NCBI RefSeq assembly: GCF_040580765.1
Contig: NZ_CP158687.1
Location: 1,116,001 to 1,180,000 of the forward strand
Origin: Lentibacter algarum
GTDB lineage: Bacteria > Pseudomonadota > Alphaproteobacteria > Rhodobacterales > Rhodobacteraceae
Direction: 5' to 3'
DNA: 64,000 nucleotides
The notes below the pieces were generated by a model. It was not told the DNA's origin and did not search any database. It saw nothing but the letters and a program-made list of their open reading frames with translations. Made by a program: the position numbers and the translations under genes. Below are positions 42,530 to 54,207 of the stretch, piece after piece; the first letter of the stretch is position 1; every line of letters starts with the position of its first letter.

Positions 42530-43510
42530 ATGCGTTCGAAAACAGGCTTTGGCGAGCAGACGCCACCCGCGATTTTCTCACTGATTTTGGGGATGTTTGG
42601 GCTTTCGCTTTCGTGGCGGGCCGCGGCGAATACGTCGATCCTCCCTGCGGGCATATCGGAGGCAATTTTGGGCGGTGTGCTGATCATTTTCATTATAGCT
42701 GCAGTGGCTTACATGCGAAAGCTCATGTTGCGCGCGGGAACGCTTGTGGAGGATGCACGGATCTTGCCCGGGCGGGGCGGTCTGGCGGCCTTTGGCGTTT
42801 GCTTTGCGATTTTGGCAGCGGGGCTTGTGCCAATTGCGCCAGAGTGGGCTGAGCGGATTCTGTATCTGGCTTTGGCTGTGCAAGGCGGTATGGCGATTTT
42901 GGTGGTTTATGTTCTTGTTAGCGGGCCGAAAGAGCAGCGCCAAGTCACGCCGCTGTGGCACCTGAGTTTTGTCGGGTTTATTGTGGCGGCGGTCTCAGCT
43001 GTGAACCTTGGGTTTTACGGGCTGGCGGAAGCGATTTTCTGGCCGACTTTGGGCGCCGCCTTGTTGATCTGGGGGGTGAGTGCGATGCAGCTGCGCCACC
43101 ATGTGCCGCCTGCGCCTTTGCGTCCGATGCTGGCGATCCATTTGGCGCCGGCGTCTCTCTTTGTGATCGTGGCTCTGGGCTTCCCTGCGCAGGATTACCC
43201 TGTGATAGCACTTCTGGCGCAGGTGTTTGCGGGCGTAGCCGCGCTCATATTGCTTGGGCTGCTTATTTCATTGAAGAGTTTGCTGGAGGCAGGCTTTAGC
43301 CCCATGTGGGCGTCCTTCACCTTTCCGCTCAGCGCCTTTGCCACAGCGATGCTGAGCCTTGCGGGCCAAACAGGGGGCGTGGCGGAGCGTCTGGTGGGCG
43401 GGATTGCCCTTGTCGCGGCGAGCACGATCGTCCCTTACATCGCTGTTAAAGTGATCCGAATGTGGATGACGGGGCAACTTGCGTTGAAGACCAATGCCGC
43501 AAAAGCGTGA
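42530..43510 (+). CDS. TehA/SLAC1-type channel protein
   Basis: A 326-aa inner membrane protein with about ten hydrophobic helices and the TehA-like beginning PPAIFSLILGMFGLSLSWR. The family contains tellurite-resistance TehA and plant anion channel SLAC1, and members conduct or export small anions. I place the start at 42530 behind AAGGGGA. The much longer frame upstream only mirrors the agmatinase gene on the other strand. Confidence 0.85.
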   Translation: MRSKTGFGEQTPPAIFSLILGMFGLSLSWRAAANTSILPAGISEAILGGVLIIFIIAAVAYMRKLMLRAGTLVEDARILPGRGGLAAFGVCFAILAAGLVPIAPEWAERILYLALAVQGGMAILVVYVLVSGPKEQRQVTPLWHLSFVGFIVAAVSAVNLGFYGLAEAIFWPTLGAALLIWGVSAMQLRHHVPPAPLRPMLAIHLAPASLFVIVALGFPAQDYPVIALLAQVFAGVAALILLGLLISLKSLLEAGFSPMWASFTFPLSAFATAMLSLAGQTGGVAERLVGGIALVAASTIVPYIAVKVIRMWMTGQLALKTNAAKA

Positions 43511-43546
43511 CTTTGGTCTTTCCCTCTTCGCGAATGCGTGAAATAG

Positions 43547-45030
<1,484 letters not shown>

Positions 45031-45031
<1 letters not shown>

Positions 45032-46203
45032 TGACACCAGCAGCACGGGTGGCCGCGGCCGCAGAAATTCTTGATGTGATCCTCGGCGGCGAGCCTGCGG
45101 AAAAAGCGCTTACAGGTTGGGCGCGCGGCAGTCGCTATGCGGGGTCCAAAGACCGTGCGTCTGTACGTGACCATGTCTTTCAGGCCTTGCGCTGCATGCG
45201 CTCTTACGCGGCGCTTGGGGGCGGCGAAGACGTGACAGGGCGTAGCTTGATGCTGGGAGCGATGCGTGCGGAAGGCGCTGATCTTGCTGGTATTTTCTCT
45301 GGTGAAGGCCATGCGCCTGCGCCCCTAAGTGAGGATGAGCTGGCGGGCGGACGTGCGCCCGAGGCAGGGGCTGAAGCCTGTGATATGCCGGAGTGGCTCT
45401 GGCCTGCACTTGAGGCAGCTTTGGGCGAGGGGGCTGCAGCGGAAGCCAGCCTCATGCGCGAGCGTGCGGATGTGTTTTTGCGGGTTAATCCGCTCTATGG
45501 AACTGTCGCCGAGGCTCAGGCCGCTTTGGCAGAGGAGGGCGTTGTCAGCGAGGCGCACCCGCTGTCTGAGATGGCTTTGAAAGTAGTCGAAGGGGCGCGG
45601 CGCGTGCGCCTGACCCATGCGTTTGAAGATGGCTTGATTGAGCTGCAGGACGCCGCTAGCCAAGCTGTTGTGGATTGGCTGCCCTTGGAGGGTGCGATGC
45701 GCGTGCTGGATTATTGCGCGGGCGGTGGCGGCAAGAGCCTTGCCATTGCAGCGCGTTCGGATGCCAAGATTGTGGCGACAGATATTGCGCCCGAGCGGAT
45801 GAAAGATTTGCCCGAGCGGGCCACACGGGCAGGCGCGAGCATCACCGTTACATCACTTGAGGATCTTTCCGCAGAAGATTGTTTTGACTTTGTTTTATGC
45901 GATGCACCTTGCTCAGGCTCTGGTGCGTGGCGGCGCTCGCCAGCTGGCAAGTGGCAGCTGACAGAAGAGCGCTTGATTGAGCTTTGTGATACGCAAGTTG
46001 ACGTTTTGAAGTCTGCGTCACATCATGTCTCTGAGGCGGGGCAGCTTGCCTATGTGACATGCTCGCTTTTGCGTGTCGAAAATGAAGATGTTGTTGCACG
46101 CTTTGAGGCGCTTGCGCCTGAGTGGAGCTGCACGGCACAACAGCGCTGGCTGCCGTCTGCGGGCGGCGACGGCTTTTTTGGCGCAATCTTTACGCGCAAG
46201 TAA
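45031..46203 (+). CDS. rsmB: RsmB/NOP-family rRNA cytosine-C5 methyltransferase
   Basis: A 390-aa S-adenosylmethionine methyltransferase with an N-terminal NusB-like RNA-binding region and a C-terminal Rossmann domain. The SAM-binding block is LDYCAGGGGKSLAIAA, and the two cysteines are in DAPCSGSGAWRR and TCSLLRVEN. It modifies 16S rRNA. It is translated with guaB through an overlapping TAATG. Confidence 0.92.
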
Positions 46204-46278
46204 CGAGTAAATGCACTTTTAACGTGAAATTCAATCGGTTCAGTCTTAAGTTTGGCTTAACCTATTTGGCATAGTCTT

Positions 46279-48633
46279 GTGTCAAACCCAGATTGGCGCC
46301 CGTTTGTGAGCTACGCAGCGTTTACGCCTGATAAAGTGACGACGTCGTCTCTGAGCCTTTTGCCGCGGGCGAGTTCACTGTTTGTAATAGCTGTCATGGC
46401 TTACGCTGTGTCGGTTGCTGCTCCATCAGAACACATTCAGCTTGGCGCGGCGATTGTCGGGACAAGTCTCGTCTGTCTTGGTCTGCTGAGCCTCATTTCC
46501 GCAGTCTGGACCAAGCGCAACAACGCGCGGGCGCTCAAGGCGATTGCAAGTTTTGTGGAGCATGATGTGGCGGCCTGTTTTGTGGCAGACGATGTCGGGG
46601 ATATTTCCTATCGCAACGCGGCCGCGCAGGAGAAGTTTAGCCTTGTTCCCCAGACTGTCGAGGCCGCTCTTTCGACCGTGGTGATGAACCCGAACGGTCT
46701 TGTGACGCGGCTTTATATGAAGGCGGGGCAGGCTGGTGCGGCCCGCGAGGATGTTGTGACGCAGGATGCGCATTTGCGGCTGTCTTGCCACAAAGTCACC
46801 GATGGAAATGCGATCTGGCGGCTTGAAGATCTGCCTGCGGCGCCCAGCGAAAGCGCGCCCGGCGGGGCAGCCAAACTGCCTGTTGTTGTCGTGGGCCGGC
46901 AGGACACAATTTTGCATATGAATGCTTCTGCGCGGCGCTTTTTTGGGGAGCGCGTTAAATCGCTTGATCGGTTGATCCCCGAGATGCCGCTCAAGCTGAA
47001 CCGTTTGCAAGAGGTGCTTGCGGAGACAGGCACAGTCAGCTGTGTGGCGACAGAGCTTTCCACAGGTATCGGGCGACGAGAGATCGCTTTTGTCCCGACC
47101 GATGACGTTTTGGTCGAGTTGCCCGAGAGCCAACGGTTTTTTGATGCGCTGCCCGTTCCGCTGCTGAAACTTGGACCTGATGGAATTGTGACGGAGTCAA
47201 ACAAGCTTGCGCGCGATCTTCTCGGGCGGGATGACCTTGTGGGCGAGAGCCTTGGCGCCATTCTGGAAGGCCTTGGCCGCTCGATCAAGGACTGGTTGCA
47301 AGATACGGTTCTGGGCCGTGTCAGCCGACAGTCCGAGTTCTTGAAGGTGCGGCGCGGAGATGTGGAGACTTTTGTTCAGGTGACGCTGAAGCCAGCTCGT
47401 GAGGGCGATGAGAATGTGTTGGTTGCTGTTTTGAACGACGCGACCGAGCTCAAGACGCTTGAAGCGCAGTTTGTACAAAGCCAAAAAATGCAAGCGATTG
47501 GCCAGCTTGCAGGCGGGGTTGCGCATGACTTTAACAATCTGTTGACGGCGATTACGGGGCATTGCGACTTGTTGATGCATCGGCGCGATGAGGCGGATCC
47601 CGATTTCTCCGATCTGGAGCAAATCGCCCAGAATGCCAATCGCGCAGCCGCGCTTGTAAGTCAGCTCTTGGCCTTTTCACGAAAGCAAACGCTGCGCCCA
47701 CAGACCATCGATATTCAGGATACGCTGTCAGAGCTGACGCATCTGCTGAACAGGCTTGTGGGCGAGAGGGTGCAGCTTGAATTTGAGCATGCCACGGGCA
47801 ACCACATGATCCGTGCAGACAAGCGCCAGCTTGAACAGGTTGTGATGAATCTTGTGGTGAATGCACGCGATGCAATGCCGAAGGGGGGCATTGTCAAAAT
47901 CCGTACAGAGGCGCTCGACTTGGTCAAACCGCTCAAGCGCGACCGAGCCGAAGTTCCGCCTGGGTCTTATGTGTCGATCAAGGTGATTGATCAGGGAACC
48001 GGGATTCCAAGGGATAAGCTGCAAAAGATTTTTGAGCCGTTTTTCACAACAAAGCGTACCGGCGAGGGCACGGGGCTTGGGCTTTCCACAGCCTACGGGA
48101 TTGTGAAGCAAACAGGCGGGTTTATCTTTGCGGATAGTGTCGTTGGCAAAGGCAGTTCCTTTACGTTGATCCTTCCGACGCAGCCGGTTGTCGAGATCGA
48201 AGAGACGTTAAACGTAAAGGCGCCAGTCATCGAGAGCGAGGAGCTGCCCAGCTTGGTTGTTCTCTTGGTCGAAGATGAAGCGCCTGTGCGCGCCTTCGCA
48301 TCGCGTGCGCTTAAGCTCAAGGGCTTTACTGTGCTGGAAGCGGGAAGCGGGGAGGAGGCTCTTGACTTGGTGCGCGACCCGAACCTGCATATTGATGTCT
48401 TTGTGACCGATGTGATTATGCCGGGTCTGAAGGGCCCCGAGTGGGTTGCGCGGGCGCGCGAGATGCGTAGCGATGTCAGCGTGGTCTTTGTATCGGGGTA
48501 TGCCGAAGACGTGTTCAGCGACAATGGCCTTGAGATTTTGAACTCGTCCTTTTTGCAAAAGCCTTTTTCTTTGGCTGAACTTGCAGAGGTTGTCCAAAAA
48601 GCCGTGGCGCAGCCTGAGCCTATGAAGGAATAG
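46279..48633 (+). CDS. cckA: Hybrid sensor histidine kinase CckA
   Basis: A 784-aa kinase beginning at a GTG. Two membrane segments lie within the first 85 residues, followed by PAS-like regions, a HisKA domain with GGVAHDFNNLLTAITGHCD (His416), an ATPase domain (DQGTGIPRDKL and GTGLGLSTAYGIVKQ) and a C-terminal receiver with Asp711 in VTDVIMPGLKG. CckA phosphorylates ChpT and through it the master regulator CtrA, which in Rhodobacterales controls motility and gene transfer agents rather than the cell cycle. Confidence 0.95.
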   Translation: MSNPDWRPFVSYAAFTPDKVTTSSLSLLPRASSLFVIAVMAYAVSVAAPSEHIQLGAAIVGTSLVCLGLLSLISAVWTKRNNARALKAIASFVEHDVAACFVADDVGDISYRNAAAQEKFSLVPQTVEAALSTVVMNPNGLVTRLYMKAGQAGAAREDVVTQDAHLRLSCHKVTDGNAIWRLEDLPAAPSESAPGGAAKLPVVVVGRQDTILHMNASARRFFGERVKSLDRLIPEMPLKLNRLQEVLAETGTVSCVATELSTGIGRREIAFVPTDDVLVELPESQRFFDALPVPLLKLGPDGIVTESNKLARDLLGRDDLVGESLGAILEGLGRSIKDWLQDTVLGRVSRQSEFLKVRRGDVETFVQVTLKPAREGDENVLVAVLNDATELKTLEAQFVQSQKMQAIGQLAGGVAHDFNNLLTAITGHCDLLMHRRDEADPDFSDLEQIAQNANRAAALVSQLLAFSRKQTLRPQTIDIQDTLSELTHLLNRLVGERVQLEFEHATGNHMIRADKRQLEQVVMNLVVNARDAMPKGGIVKIRTEALDLVKPLKRDRAEVPPGSYVSIKVIDQGTGIPRDKLQKIFEPFFTTKRTGEGTGLGLSTAYGIVKQTGGFIFADSVVGKGSSFTLILPTQPVVEIEETLNVKAPVIESEELPSLVVLLVEDEAPVRAFASRALKLKGFTVLEAGSGEEALDLVRDPNLHIDVFVTDVIMPGLKGPEWVARAREMRSDVSVVFVSGYAEDVFSDNGLEILNSSFLQKPFSLAELAEVVQKAVAQPEPMKE

Positions 48634-49216
48634 AATTCCAGAGATGGAAGTCTGCAGCGCAGGCCGTGCGCAGCCGCGCTTCGAGAGCGGGTGACAGCTC
48701 CAGATCCTGTTTGGGGGAGACATTTACCTGAGGCAGCGAAATGGCGAGCTCAAGTCGCTCTTCAAGATAGGCAACGCAGTCCTGTAGCTCTTCATATTTG
48801 AAAAAGCGCGTGATTGCGGTTCCGTTGGGGCGAGGTTCCACGAATTTTGATTGCGCGCCGACATTGGCATAGGCGGGGCGTGTTTCCGCAAGATAGGCCT
48901 CGACGAACTGATCAAAGCTCAGCCCTTCCGTTGAGACGGGGCGGCCTGACAGGAAGGGGCGCTGACGATAGCGATACCAGCTGCCAAGCCAGCTGACGGG
49001 CTCGCGTATGACGGCGAGTGTCTCGACCTCGTCGTCGATAAATTTCTCAACCATCGGGCGCAAGAAGCGATTGTAGCGATACACTGGTGCGTGTTTGAGC
49101 TCAGGCGGATCAAGTAGGGCGATGGCGGCATGGGGCGCGAGGGCTGTCTCTATTGCGGTGGTGCCTGTTTTGGGAACCGAAAACAGAACCAACTTGGCTT
49201 TTGAAAAGATCAGCAT
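48620..49216 (-). CDS. Sulfotransferase-family-like protein
   Basis: A 198-aa protein beginning MLIFSKAKLVLFSVPKTGTTAIE, where VPKTGTT is the typical PAPS-binding loop, and with VIREPVSWLGSWYRYR as the expected second binding segment. It could sulfate a carbohydrate or lipid, but the substrate is unknown. It is short for the family. It overlaps the end of cckA tail to tail by 14 bp. Confidence 0.82.
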   Translation of the reverse strand: MLIFSKAKLVLFSVPKTGTTAIETALAPHAAIALLDPPELKHAPVYRYNRFLRPMVEKFIDDEVETLAVIREPVSWLGSWYRYRQRPFLSGRPVSTEGLSFDQFVEAYLAETRPAYANVGAQSKFVEPRPNGTAITRFFKYEELQDCVAYLEERLELAISLPQVNVSPKQDLELSPALEARLRTACAADFHLWNSIPS

Positions 49217-49324
49217 CCAACCTCCAATGGCTTGGGCATACTTGTAAACTACTCTTTAACTTCTTTCAGGAACAGTCAGGAATGTAAAATTTGTGTTGTA
49301 ATGTTCTCTTTTTGATCACATAAA

Positions 49325-49339
49325 GAACACAAGCAGAAC
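49325..49339. promoter_or_regulatory. SOS (LexA) box of recA
   Basis: GAAC-ACAAGCA-GAAC, the direct-repeat GAAC-N7-GAAC operator used by alphaproteobacterial LexA, 52 bp before the recA start. A weaker GTTC-type half site lies near 49304. Confidence 0.85.
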
Positions 49340-49390
49340 ATTTGCAGTGATTGCCGCCTTGGGCGGGGTGTGAAATAAGGAAGCATAACA

Positions 49391-50485
49391 ATGGCAACGG
49401 CAGACCTTTTAGACATGAAAAACAAGCGCGACGCAGACAAGCAAAAGGCGCTCGACAGCGCTTTGGCACAGATCGAACGGCAGTTCGGTAAAGGCTCCAT
49501 CATGAAAATGGGGAGTGAAAACGCAATTCAGCAGATCGAGTCGACATCGACAGGGTCTATCGGGCTGGATATTGCGCTTGGCATTGGGGGTCTGCCCAAA
49601 GGGCGGATCGTTGAGATTTATGGCCCTGAAAGCTCGGGCAAGACGACACTGACACTGCATTGTGTGGCTGAAGAGCAGAAAAAGGGCGGTGTTGCGGCGT
49701 TTGTGGATGCGGAGCATGCTCTGGACCCGCAATACGCGAAAAAGCTTGGCGTTGATCTGGATGAGCTTCTGATTTCACAGCCTGACACGGGCGAGCAGGC
49801 GCTTGAAATCATCGACACGCTTGTGCGCTCTGGCGCGGTGAGCCTTGTTGTTGTTGATTCGGTTGCGGCTTTAACGCCGAAATCAGAACTTGAGGGCGAG
49901 ATGGGCGATTCCAGCGTTGGTGTGCATGCCCGCCTGATGAGTAAAGCGATGCGTAAGCTGACTGGCTCGATTTCGCGGTCCAACTGTATGGTGATTTTCA
50001 TCAACCAGATTCGGATGAAAATCGGCGTGATGTTTGGCAGCCCTGAGACGACCACAGGCGGTAATGCGCTCAAGTTTTATAGCTCTGTGCGCTTGGATAT
50101 TCGCCGGATTGGTTCGATCAAGGACCGTGACGAAGTTGTGGGCAACCAGACGCGTGTGAAGATTGTTAAGAACAAGGTGGCGCCGCCCTTTAAGCAGGTG
50201 GAATTTGACATCATGTATGGCGAGGGGATTTCCAAGACGGGTGAGTTGCTCGACTTGGGGGTAAATCTCGGGATTGTCCAGAAATCGGGCGCTTGGTTTA
50301 GCTATGGGGACGAGCGTATTGGGCAAGGCCGTGAAAATTCGCGTCAGTTCCTGAAAGACAACCCGCATATCGCTTATGACATCGAAGACAAGATCCGTGC
50401 TGCGCATGGGCTCGACTTTGACGACGAGAAGCCGACAATGGCGTCTTCAAAGTCCAGTGATGACGAGGATATTCTCGAAGCGTAA
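49391..50485 (+). CDS. recA: Recombinase RecA
   Basis: A 364-aa RecA with Walker [10 protein letters not shown], the MAW-like segment [11 protein letters not shown], Walker [11 protein letters not shown], the L2 region [14 protein letters not shown] and an acidic C-terminal tail. It catalyses homologous strand exchange and LexA self-cleavage. A LexA box lies upstream and a strong terminator follows, so it is a single-gene unit. Confidence 0.98.
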   Translation: MATADLLDMKNKRDADKQKALDSALAQIERQFGKGSIMKMGSENAIQQIESTSTGSIGLDIALGIGGLPKGRIVEIYGPESSGKTTLTLHCVAEEQKKGGVAAFVDAEHALDPQYAKKLGVDLDELLISQPDTGEQALEIIDTLVRSGAVSLVVVDSVAALTPKSELEGEMGDSSVGVHARLMSKAMRKLTGSISRSNCMVIFINQIRMKIGVMFGSPETTTGGNALKFYSSVRLDIRRIGSIKDRDEVVGNQTRVKIVKNKVAPPFKQVEFDIMYGEGISKTGELLDLGVNLGIVQKSGAWFSYGDERIGQGRENSRQFLKDNPHIAYDIEDKIRAAHGLDFDDEKPTMASSKSSDDEDILEA

Positions 50486-50508
50486 GCGAGACGCTGGTAG
50501 AGACATAT

Positions 50509-50541
50509 GCGCCAGAGCAGGAGGCTGCTCTGGCGCTTTTT
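50509..50541 (+). terminator. Rho-independent terminator of recA
   Basis: A 12-bp stem GCGCCAGAGCAG with CTGCTCTGGCGC (50509-50520 and 50525-50536) around a 4-base loop, followed by TTTTT. Confidence 0.93.
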
Positions 50542-50606
50542 GTCATGTGGACATGAGCGGGTATGGCGGCTAAACCGTGACGGATCTCATTACGTCGGAA
50601 CATCAC

Positions 50607-53279
50607 ATGCCAAGCCTGAACGAAATCCGCTCTACCTTTTTGAATTACTTTGCAAAGCAAGGTCATGAAGTTGTCGCTTCAAGCCCGCTTGTGCCGCGCA
50701 ATGACCCGACGCTTATGTTCGTCAACTCTGGGATGGTGCAGTTCAAGAACTTGTTTACGGGTGTTGAAACGCGTGACTACAACCGCGCAACGACAGCGCA
50801 GAAATGTGTGCGCGCGGGCGGCAAGCATAACGATCTGGACAATGTTGGCTACACGGCGCGCCACCACACGTTTTTTGAGATGCTCGGCAACTTCAGCTTT
50901 GGCAATTACTTCAAGGAAGAGGCGATCACCTATGCGTGGGAGCTGATCACCAAAGACTTCGGGATCGACAAGAACAAGCTGACCGTGACGGTCTATCATA
51001 CCGATGATGAGGCTTTTGCGATTTGGAAGAAGATGGGCGTTCCTGAAGAGCGCATCATTCGCATCGCGACGTCAGACAACTATTGGCAGATGGGTCCAAC
51101 GGGGCCATGCGGGCCTTGCACCGAGATTTTTTATGACCACGGTGAGCATATTTGGGGTGGCCCTCCCGGCAGTCCAGAAGAAGACGGCGACCGCTTTATC
51201 GAGATCTGGAACGTTGTTTTCATGCAGAACGAGCAGTTTGAGGACGGCTCTATGCGCAATCTCGACATGCAGTCGATTGATACGGGTATGGGACTTGAGC
51301 GCATTGGCGCGCTGCTTCAGGGCAGCCATGACAATTACGATACTGATTTGTTCAAGGCACTGATCGAAGCATCTGCTCATGCCACGGGCGTTGACCCTTA
51401 TGGCGCACAGAATGTGCACCACCGTGTGATTGCAGACCATTTGCGTTCGACTGCGTTTCTGATTGCGGATGGCGTTATGCCGTCAAATGACGGACGCGGC
51501 TATGTTTTGCGCCGTATTATGCGCCGTGCGATGCGTCATGCTCATCTTTTGGGGGCGAAAGACCCTGTGATGCATCAGCTGGTGCCCTCGCTTGTCCGCC
51601 AGATGGGCGGAGCATATGGCGAGCTGAATCACGCACAGGCGCTGATTGAAGAGACGTTTTTGCTAGAGGAAACGCGCTTCAAGCAGACGCTTGAACGCGG
51701 ATTGAAGCTTTTGGACGATGAGGTTGAGGGGCTGGGCGAGGGCGTTGCGCTTTCGGGCGAGGCTGCGTTTAAGCTCTATGACACCTTTGGTTTTCCGCTT
51801 GATCTGACGCAGGATGCGTTGCGTGAGAAGGGCCGCGAGGTCGATGTTTCGGGCTTTGAGGCCGCTATGGCCGAGCAAAAAGCAAAGGCGCGCGCTGCAT
51901 GGTCCGGTTCGGGTGATGCTGCGGATGCGAGTGTCTGGTTTGATATCGCCGATGATGCAGGCGTGACCGAATTTCTTGGCTATGACACGGAAGTGGCCGA
52001 AGGGCAGGTTCTTGCGCTGGTGGCGGATGGCGCGCGCGTGAAGACGCTTGCCGAAGGGCAAGAGGGCTGGGCTGTGCTCAACCAGACGCCATTTTATGCG
52101 GAATCGGGCGGGCAGGTTGGCGACAGCGGCCTGATGCGCCGTTTGGAAAATATGGAGCAGGTGAGCCGTGTGAGTGACACGCGCAAGCATGCCGACGGTA
52201 AAATCTTTGGTCATATGATTGTTGCGGGCGAGGGCGGTTTGTCTGTCGGTGACACGGTTTCGCTTGAGGTTGAACATGGGCGCCGCAGCGCGATCCGTGC
52301 CAATCACTCGGCGACGCACCTTTTGCATGAGGCGTTGCGTTCGGCGCTTGGTGACCATGTGGCACAGCGTGGCTCGCTCAATTCGGATGATCGGCTGCGC
52401 TTTGACTTTAGTCACTCCAAGGCTTTGGAACTGGACCAGATCAAGCAGGTCGAAGCGGATGTAAACGCGTGTATCCGCCAGAATGCGCCTGTTGTGACGC
52501 GGGTTATGACCCCTGATGAGGCACGTGAGCTTGGCGCGCAGGCGCTCTTTGGCGAAAAATACGGTGACGAAGTGCGTGTGGTTTCGATGGGCCATGAGAG
52601 TGGCTCGGGCAAGGGCAGCGACGGGCACACCTATTCGATTGAGCTATGTGGTGGCACGCATGTGCGCCAGACAGGTGATATTGGGTTGTTTGTGGTGCTC
52701 GGGGATTCTGCATCGAGTGCGGGTGTACGCCGAATTGAAGCGCTCACGGGCAAGGCCGCGTTTGACTATTTGAGTGCGCAGGATGCCCGCGTAGCGGAAC
52801 TGGCGCTGGAGCTGAAAGCGCCTGCGGCGGATGTGCCTGCACGTGTGAAAGCGCTGATAGATGAGCGCAAGGCGCTGACCAATGAAGTGGCGCAGTTGCG
52901 CCGCGAGTTGGCGATGGCGGGCGGTGCGAAGGACGGTGGCGCAGAAGCGATTGAGATCAATGGCATAAAGCTTATTGCTCAAGTGCTTTCTGGCGTCTCG
53001 GGTAAGGATTTGCCTGCGTTGATTGATGCGCATAAGGGCCAGATTGGCTCTGGTGCTGTGCTTTTGATTGCAGATACGGGCGGTAAGGCCGCTGTGGCGG
53101 CAGGCGTTACCTCTGATTTGACCGACCGTCTTTCAGCTGTGGATCTTGTGAAGGCTGCTGTGCCTGAGCTTGGCGGCAAGGGTGGCGGCGGCCGTCCTGA
53201 TATGGCGCAGGGCGGTGGTGCGGATGTCAGCAATGCCGAGGCCGCGATTGCGGCGGCGAAATCTGTTTTGGAGGCTTGA
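50607..53279 (+). CDS. alaS: Alanyl-tRNA synthetase
   Basis: An 890-aa class II synthetase. N-terminal catalytic motifs include [16 protein letters not shown] and [10 protein letters not shown]. The editing domain has [12 protein letters not shown] and CGGTHV, which form the zinc-binding editing site, and the C-terminal domain ends in a Gly-rich segment. I prefer the ATG at 50607 ([11 protein letters not shown]), the usual N-terminus of the family. A GTG 30 bp upstream is possible. Confidence 0.97.
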   Translation: MPSLNEIRSTFLNYFAKQGHEVVASSPLVPRNDPTLMFVNSGMVQFKNLFTGVETRDYNRATTAQKCVRAGGKHNDLDNVGYTARHHTFFEMLGNFSFGNYFKEEAITYAWELITKDFGIDKNKLTVTVYHTDDEAFAIWKKMGVPEERIIRIATSDNYWQMGPTGPCGPCTEIFYDHGEHIWGGPPGSPEEDGDRFIEIWNVVFMQNEQFEDGSMRNLDMQSIDTGMGLERIGALLQGSHDNYDTDLFKALIEASAHATGVDPYGAQNVHHRVIADHLRSTAFLIADGVMPSNDGRGYVLRRIMRRAMRHAHLLGAKDPVMHQLVPSLVRQMGGAYGELNHAQALIEETFLLEETRFKQTLERGLKLLDDEVEGLGEGVALSGEAAFKLYDTFGFPLDLTQDALREKGREVDVSGFEAAMAEQKAKARAAWSGSGDAADASVWFDIADDAGVTEFLGYDTEVAEGQVLALVADGARVKTLAEGQEGWAVLNQTPFYAESGGQVGDSGLMRRLENMEQVSRVSDTRKHADGKIFGHMIVAGEGGLSVGDTVSLEVEHGRRSAIRANHSATHLLHEALRSALGDHVAQRGSLNSDDRLRFDFSHSKALELDQIKQVEADVNACIRQNAPVVTRVMTPDEARELGAQALFGEKYGDEVRVVSMGHESGSGKGSDGHTYSIELCGGTHVRQTGDIGLFVVLGDSASSAGVRRIEALTGKAAFDYLSAQDARVAELALELKAPAADVPARVKALIDERKALTNEVAQLRRELAMAGGAKDGGAEAIEINGIKLIAQVLSGVSGKDLPALIDAHKGQIGSGAVLLIADTGGKAAVAAGVTSDLTDRLSAVDLVKAAVPELGGKGGGGRPDMAQGGGADVSNAEAAIAAAKSVLEA

Positions 53280-53280
53280 T

Positions 53281-53568
53281 ATGTCAGCTCTTTGGATTGC
53301 CCATGTTACTGTGACGGACCCCGAGCCCTATGCAAAATATGCGGAGCTTGCGGGGCCAGCCATTGCGGCGCACGGGGGTGTGTTTATCGCCCGTGGGGCG
53401 CGCTTTGTGCAGCTTGAGGGCAAGGAGCGCCCACGCAATGTTGTAGCGCGTTTTCCGACGCTTGAAGCGGCTGTTGAGTGCTACAATTCGGATGCCTATC
53501 AAGAGGCATTGACCCATGCCAAAGGCGCGTCAGAGCGCGAATTGATGGTTGTTGAAGTCAGCGAATAA
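53281..53568 (+). CDS. DUF1330 family protein
   Basis: A 95-aa dimeric alpha-beta-barrel-like protein with the characteristic pattern PEPYAKYAELAGPAIAAHGG and RNVVARFPTLEAA. The biochemical role of the family is not established. It starts 1 bp after the alaS stop, so it is cotranscribed with alaS and the phosphatase that follows. Confidence 0.88.
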   Translation: MSALWIAHVTVTDPEPYAKYAELAGPAIAAHGGVFIARGARFVQLEGKERPRNVVARFPTLEAAVECYNSDAYQEALTHAKGASERELMVVEVSE

Positions 53569-53604
53569 CGCCATCCTTGCCTTGAACAGGTGAGGAGAGC
53601 TGTG

Positions 53605-54150
53605 ATGCGTTGTGTCTTGTGCCTGCTTTTGTTGGTTTTGCCTCTGCCTGCTTTGGCAGATGGTTGGGCTGCACTGGAGCGGGACGGGGCGATTGCGATT
53701 ATGCGCCATGCGCTAGCGCCGGGCGGAGGCGATCCTGCACAATTTGTCCTTGAGGACTGTGAGACGCAGCGCAATCTTGATGCGCGGGGGCGGGGTCAGG
53801 CGCGCGCGATTGGTGCCGAACTGCGGTTGCGCGGTGTGAAATTTGACAAAGTCTTCACAAGCCAATGGTGCCGTTGCCGCGAAACGGCCGCTTTGATTGA
53901 GATGGGGGCCGTTCAGGCGCTGCCATCGCTGAACTCGTTCTTTGCCGGACAAGGTGACCGTGTTGGTCAGACGGCTGCGACGCTTGCGGCACTGTCCGCG
54001 AGCGAAGGGCGCGTGCTGCTGGTGACACATCAGGTTAATATTACCGCGCTGACAGGTGTTTTCCCAAAGTCAGGCGAGATTATTGTGGCCGAGCTTAACG
54101 ATGGCGCGCTCACCGTGACTGGGCGTATTTTGATAGAGCCGCCGCAGTAA
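53605..54150 (+). CDS. Exported histidine phosphatase-fold protein
   Basis: A 181-aa protein with a signal peptide (CLLLLVLPLPALADG) and a histidine phosphatase core: IMRHALAPGG in the place of the RHG motif, ETQRNLDARGRGQA, TSQWCRCRETA and LLVTHQVNI with the second His. The catalytic RHG is RHA, an acceptable variant in exported members. The start at 53605 follows GAGGAG. The substrate is unknown. Confidence 0.85.
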   Translation: MRCVLCLLLLVLPLPALADGWAALERDGAIAIMRHALAPGGGDPAQFVLEDCETQRNLDARGRGQARAIGAELRLRGVKFDKVFTSQWCRCRETAALIEMGAVQALPSLNSFFAGQGDRVGQTAATLAALSASEGRVLLVTHQVNITALTGVFPKSGEIIVAELNDGALTVTGRILIEPPQ

Positions 54151-54170
54151 AACAGCAGAGTTGCCAGAAC

Positions 54171-54201
54171 GAAAAAGCCCCGCTCGTTTGAGCGGGGCTT
54201 T
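54171..54201. terminator. Bidirectional terminator
   Basis: A 12-bp stem AAAGCCCCGCTC with GAGCGGGGCTTT (54174-54185 and 54190-54201), with A and T runs on the two sides. It serves both the phosphatase gene and the convergent typA. Confidence 0.92.
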
Positions 54202-54207
54202 GTTATA

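Noticed and set aside
51663..52628. 321-codon open frame antisense to alaS
   Set aside because: Shadow frame caused by GC-rich codon bias. alaS is certain on the other strand.
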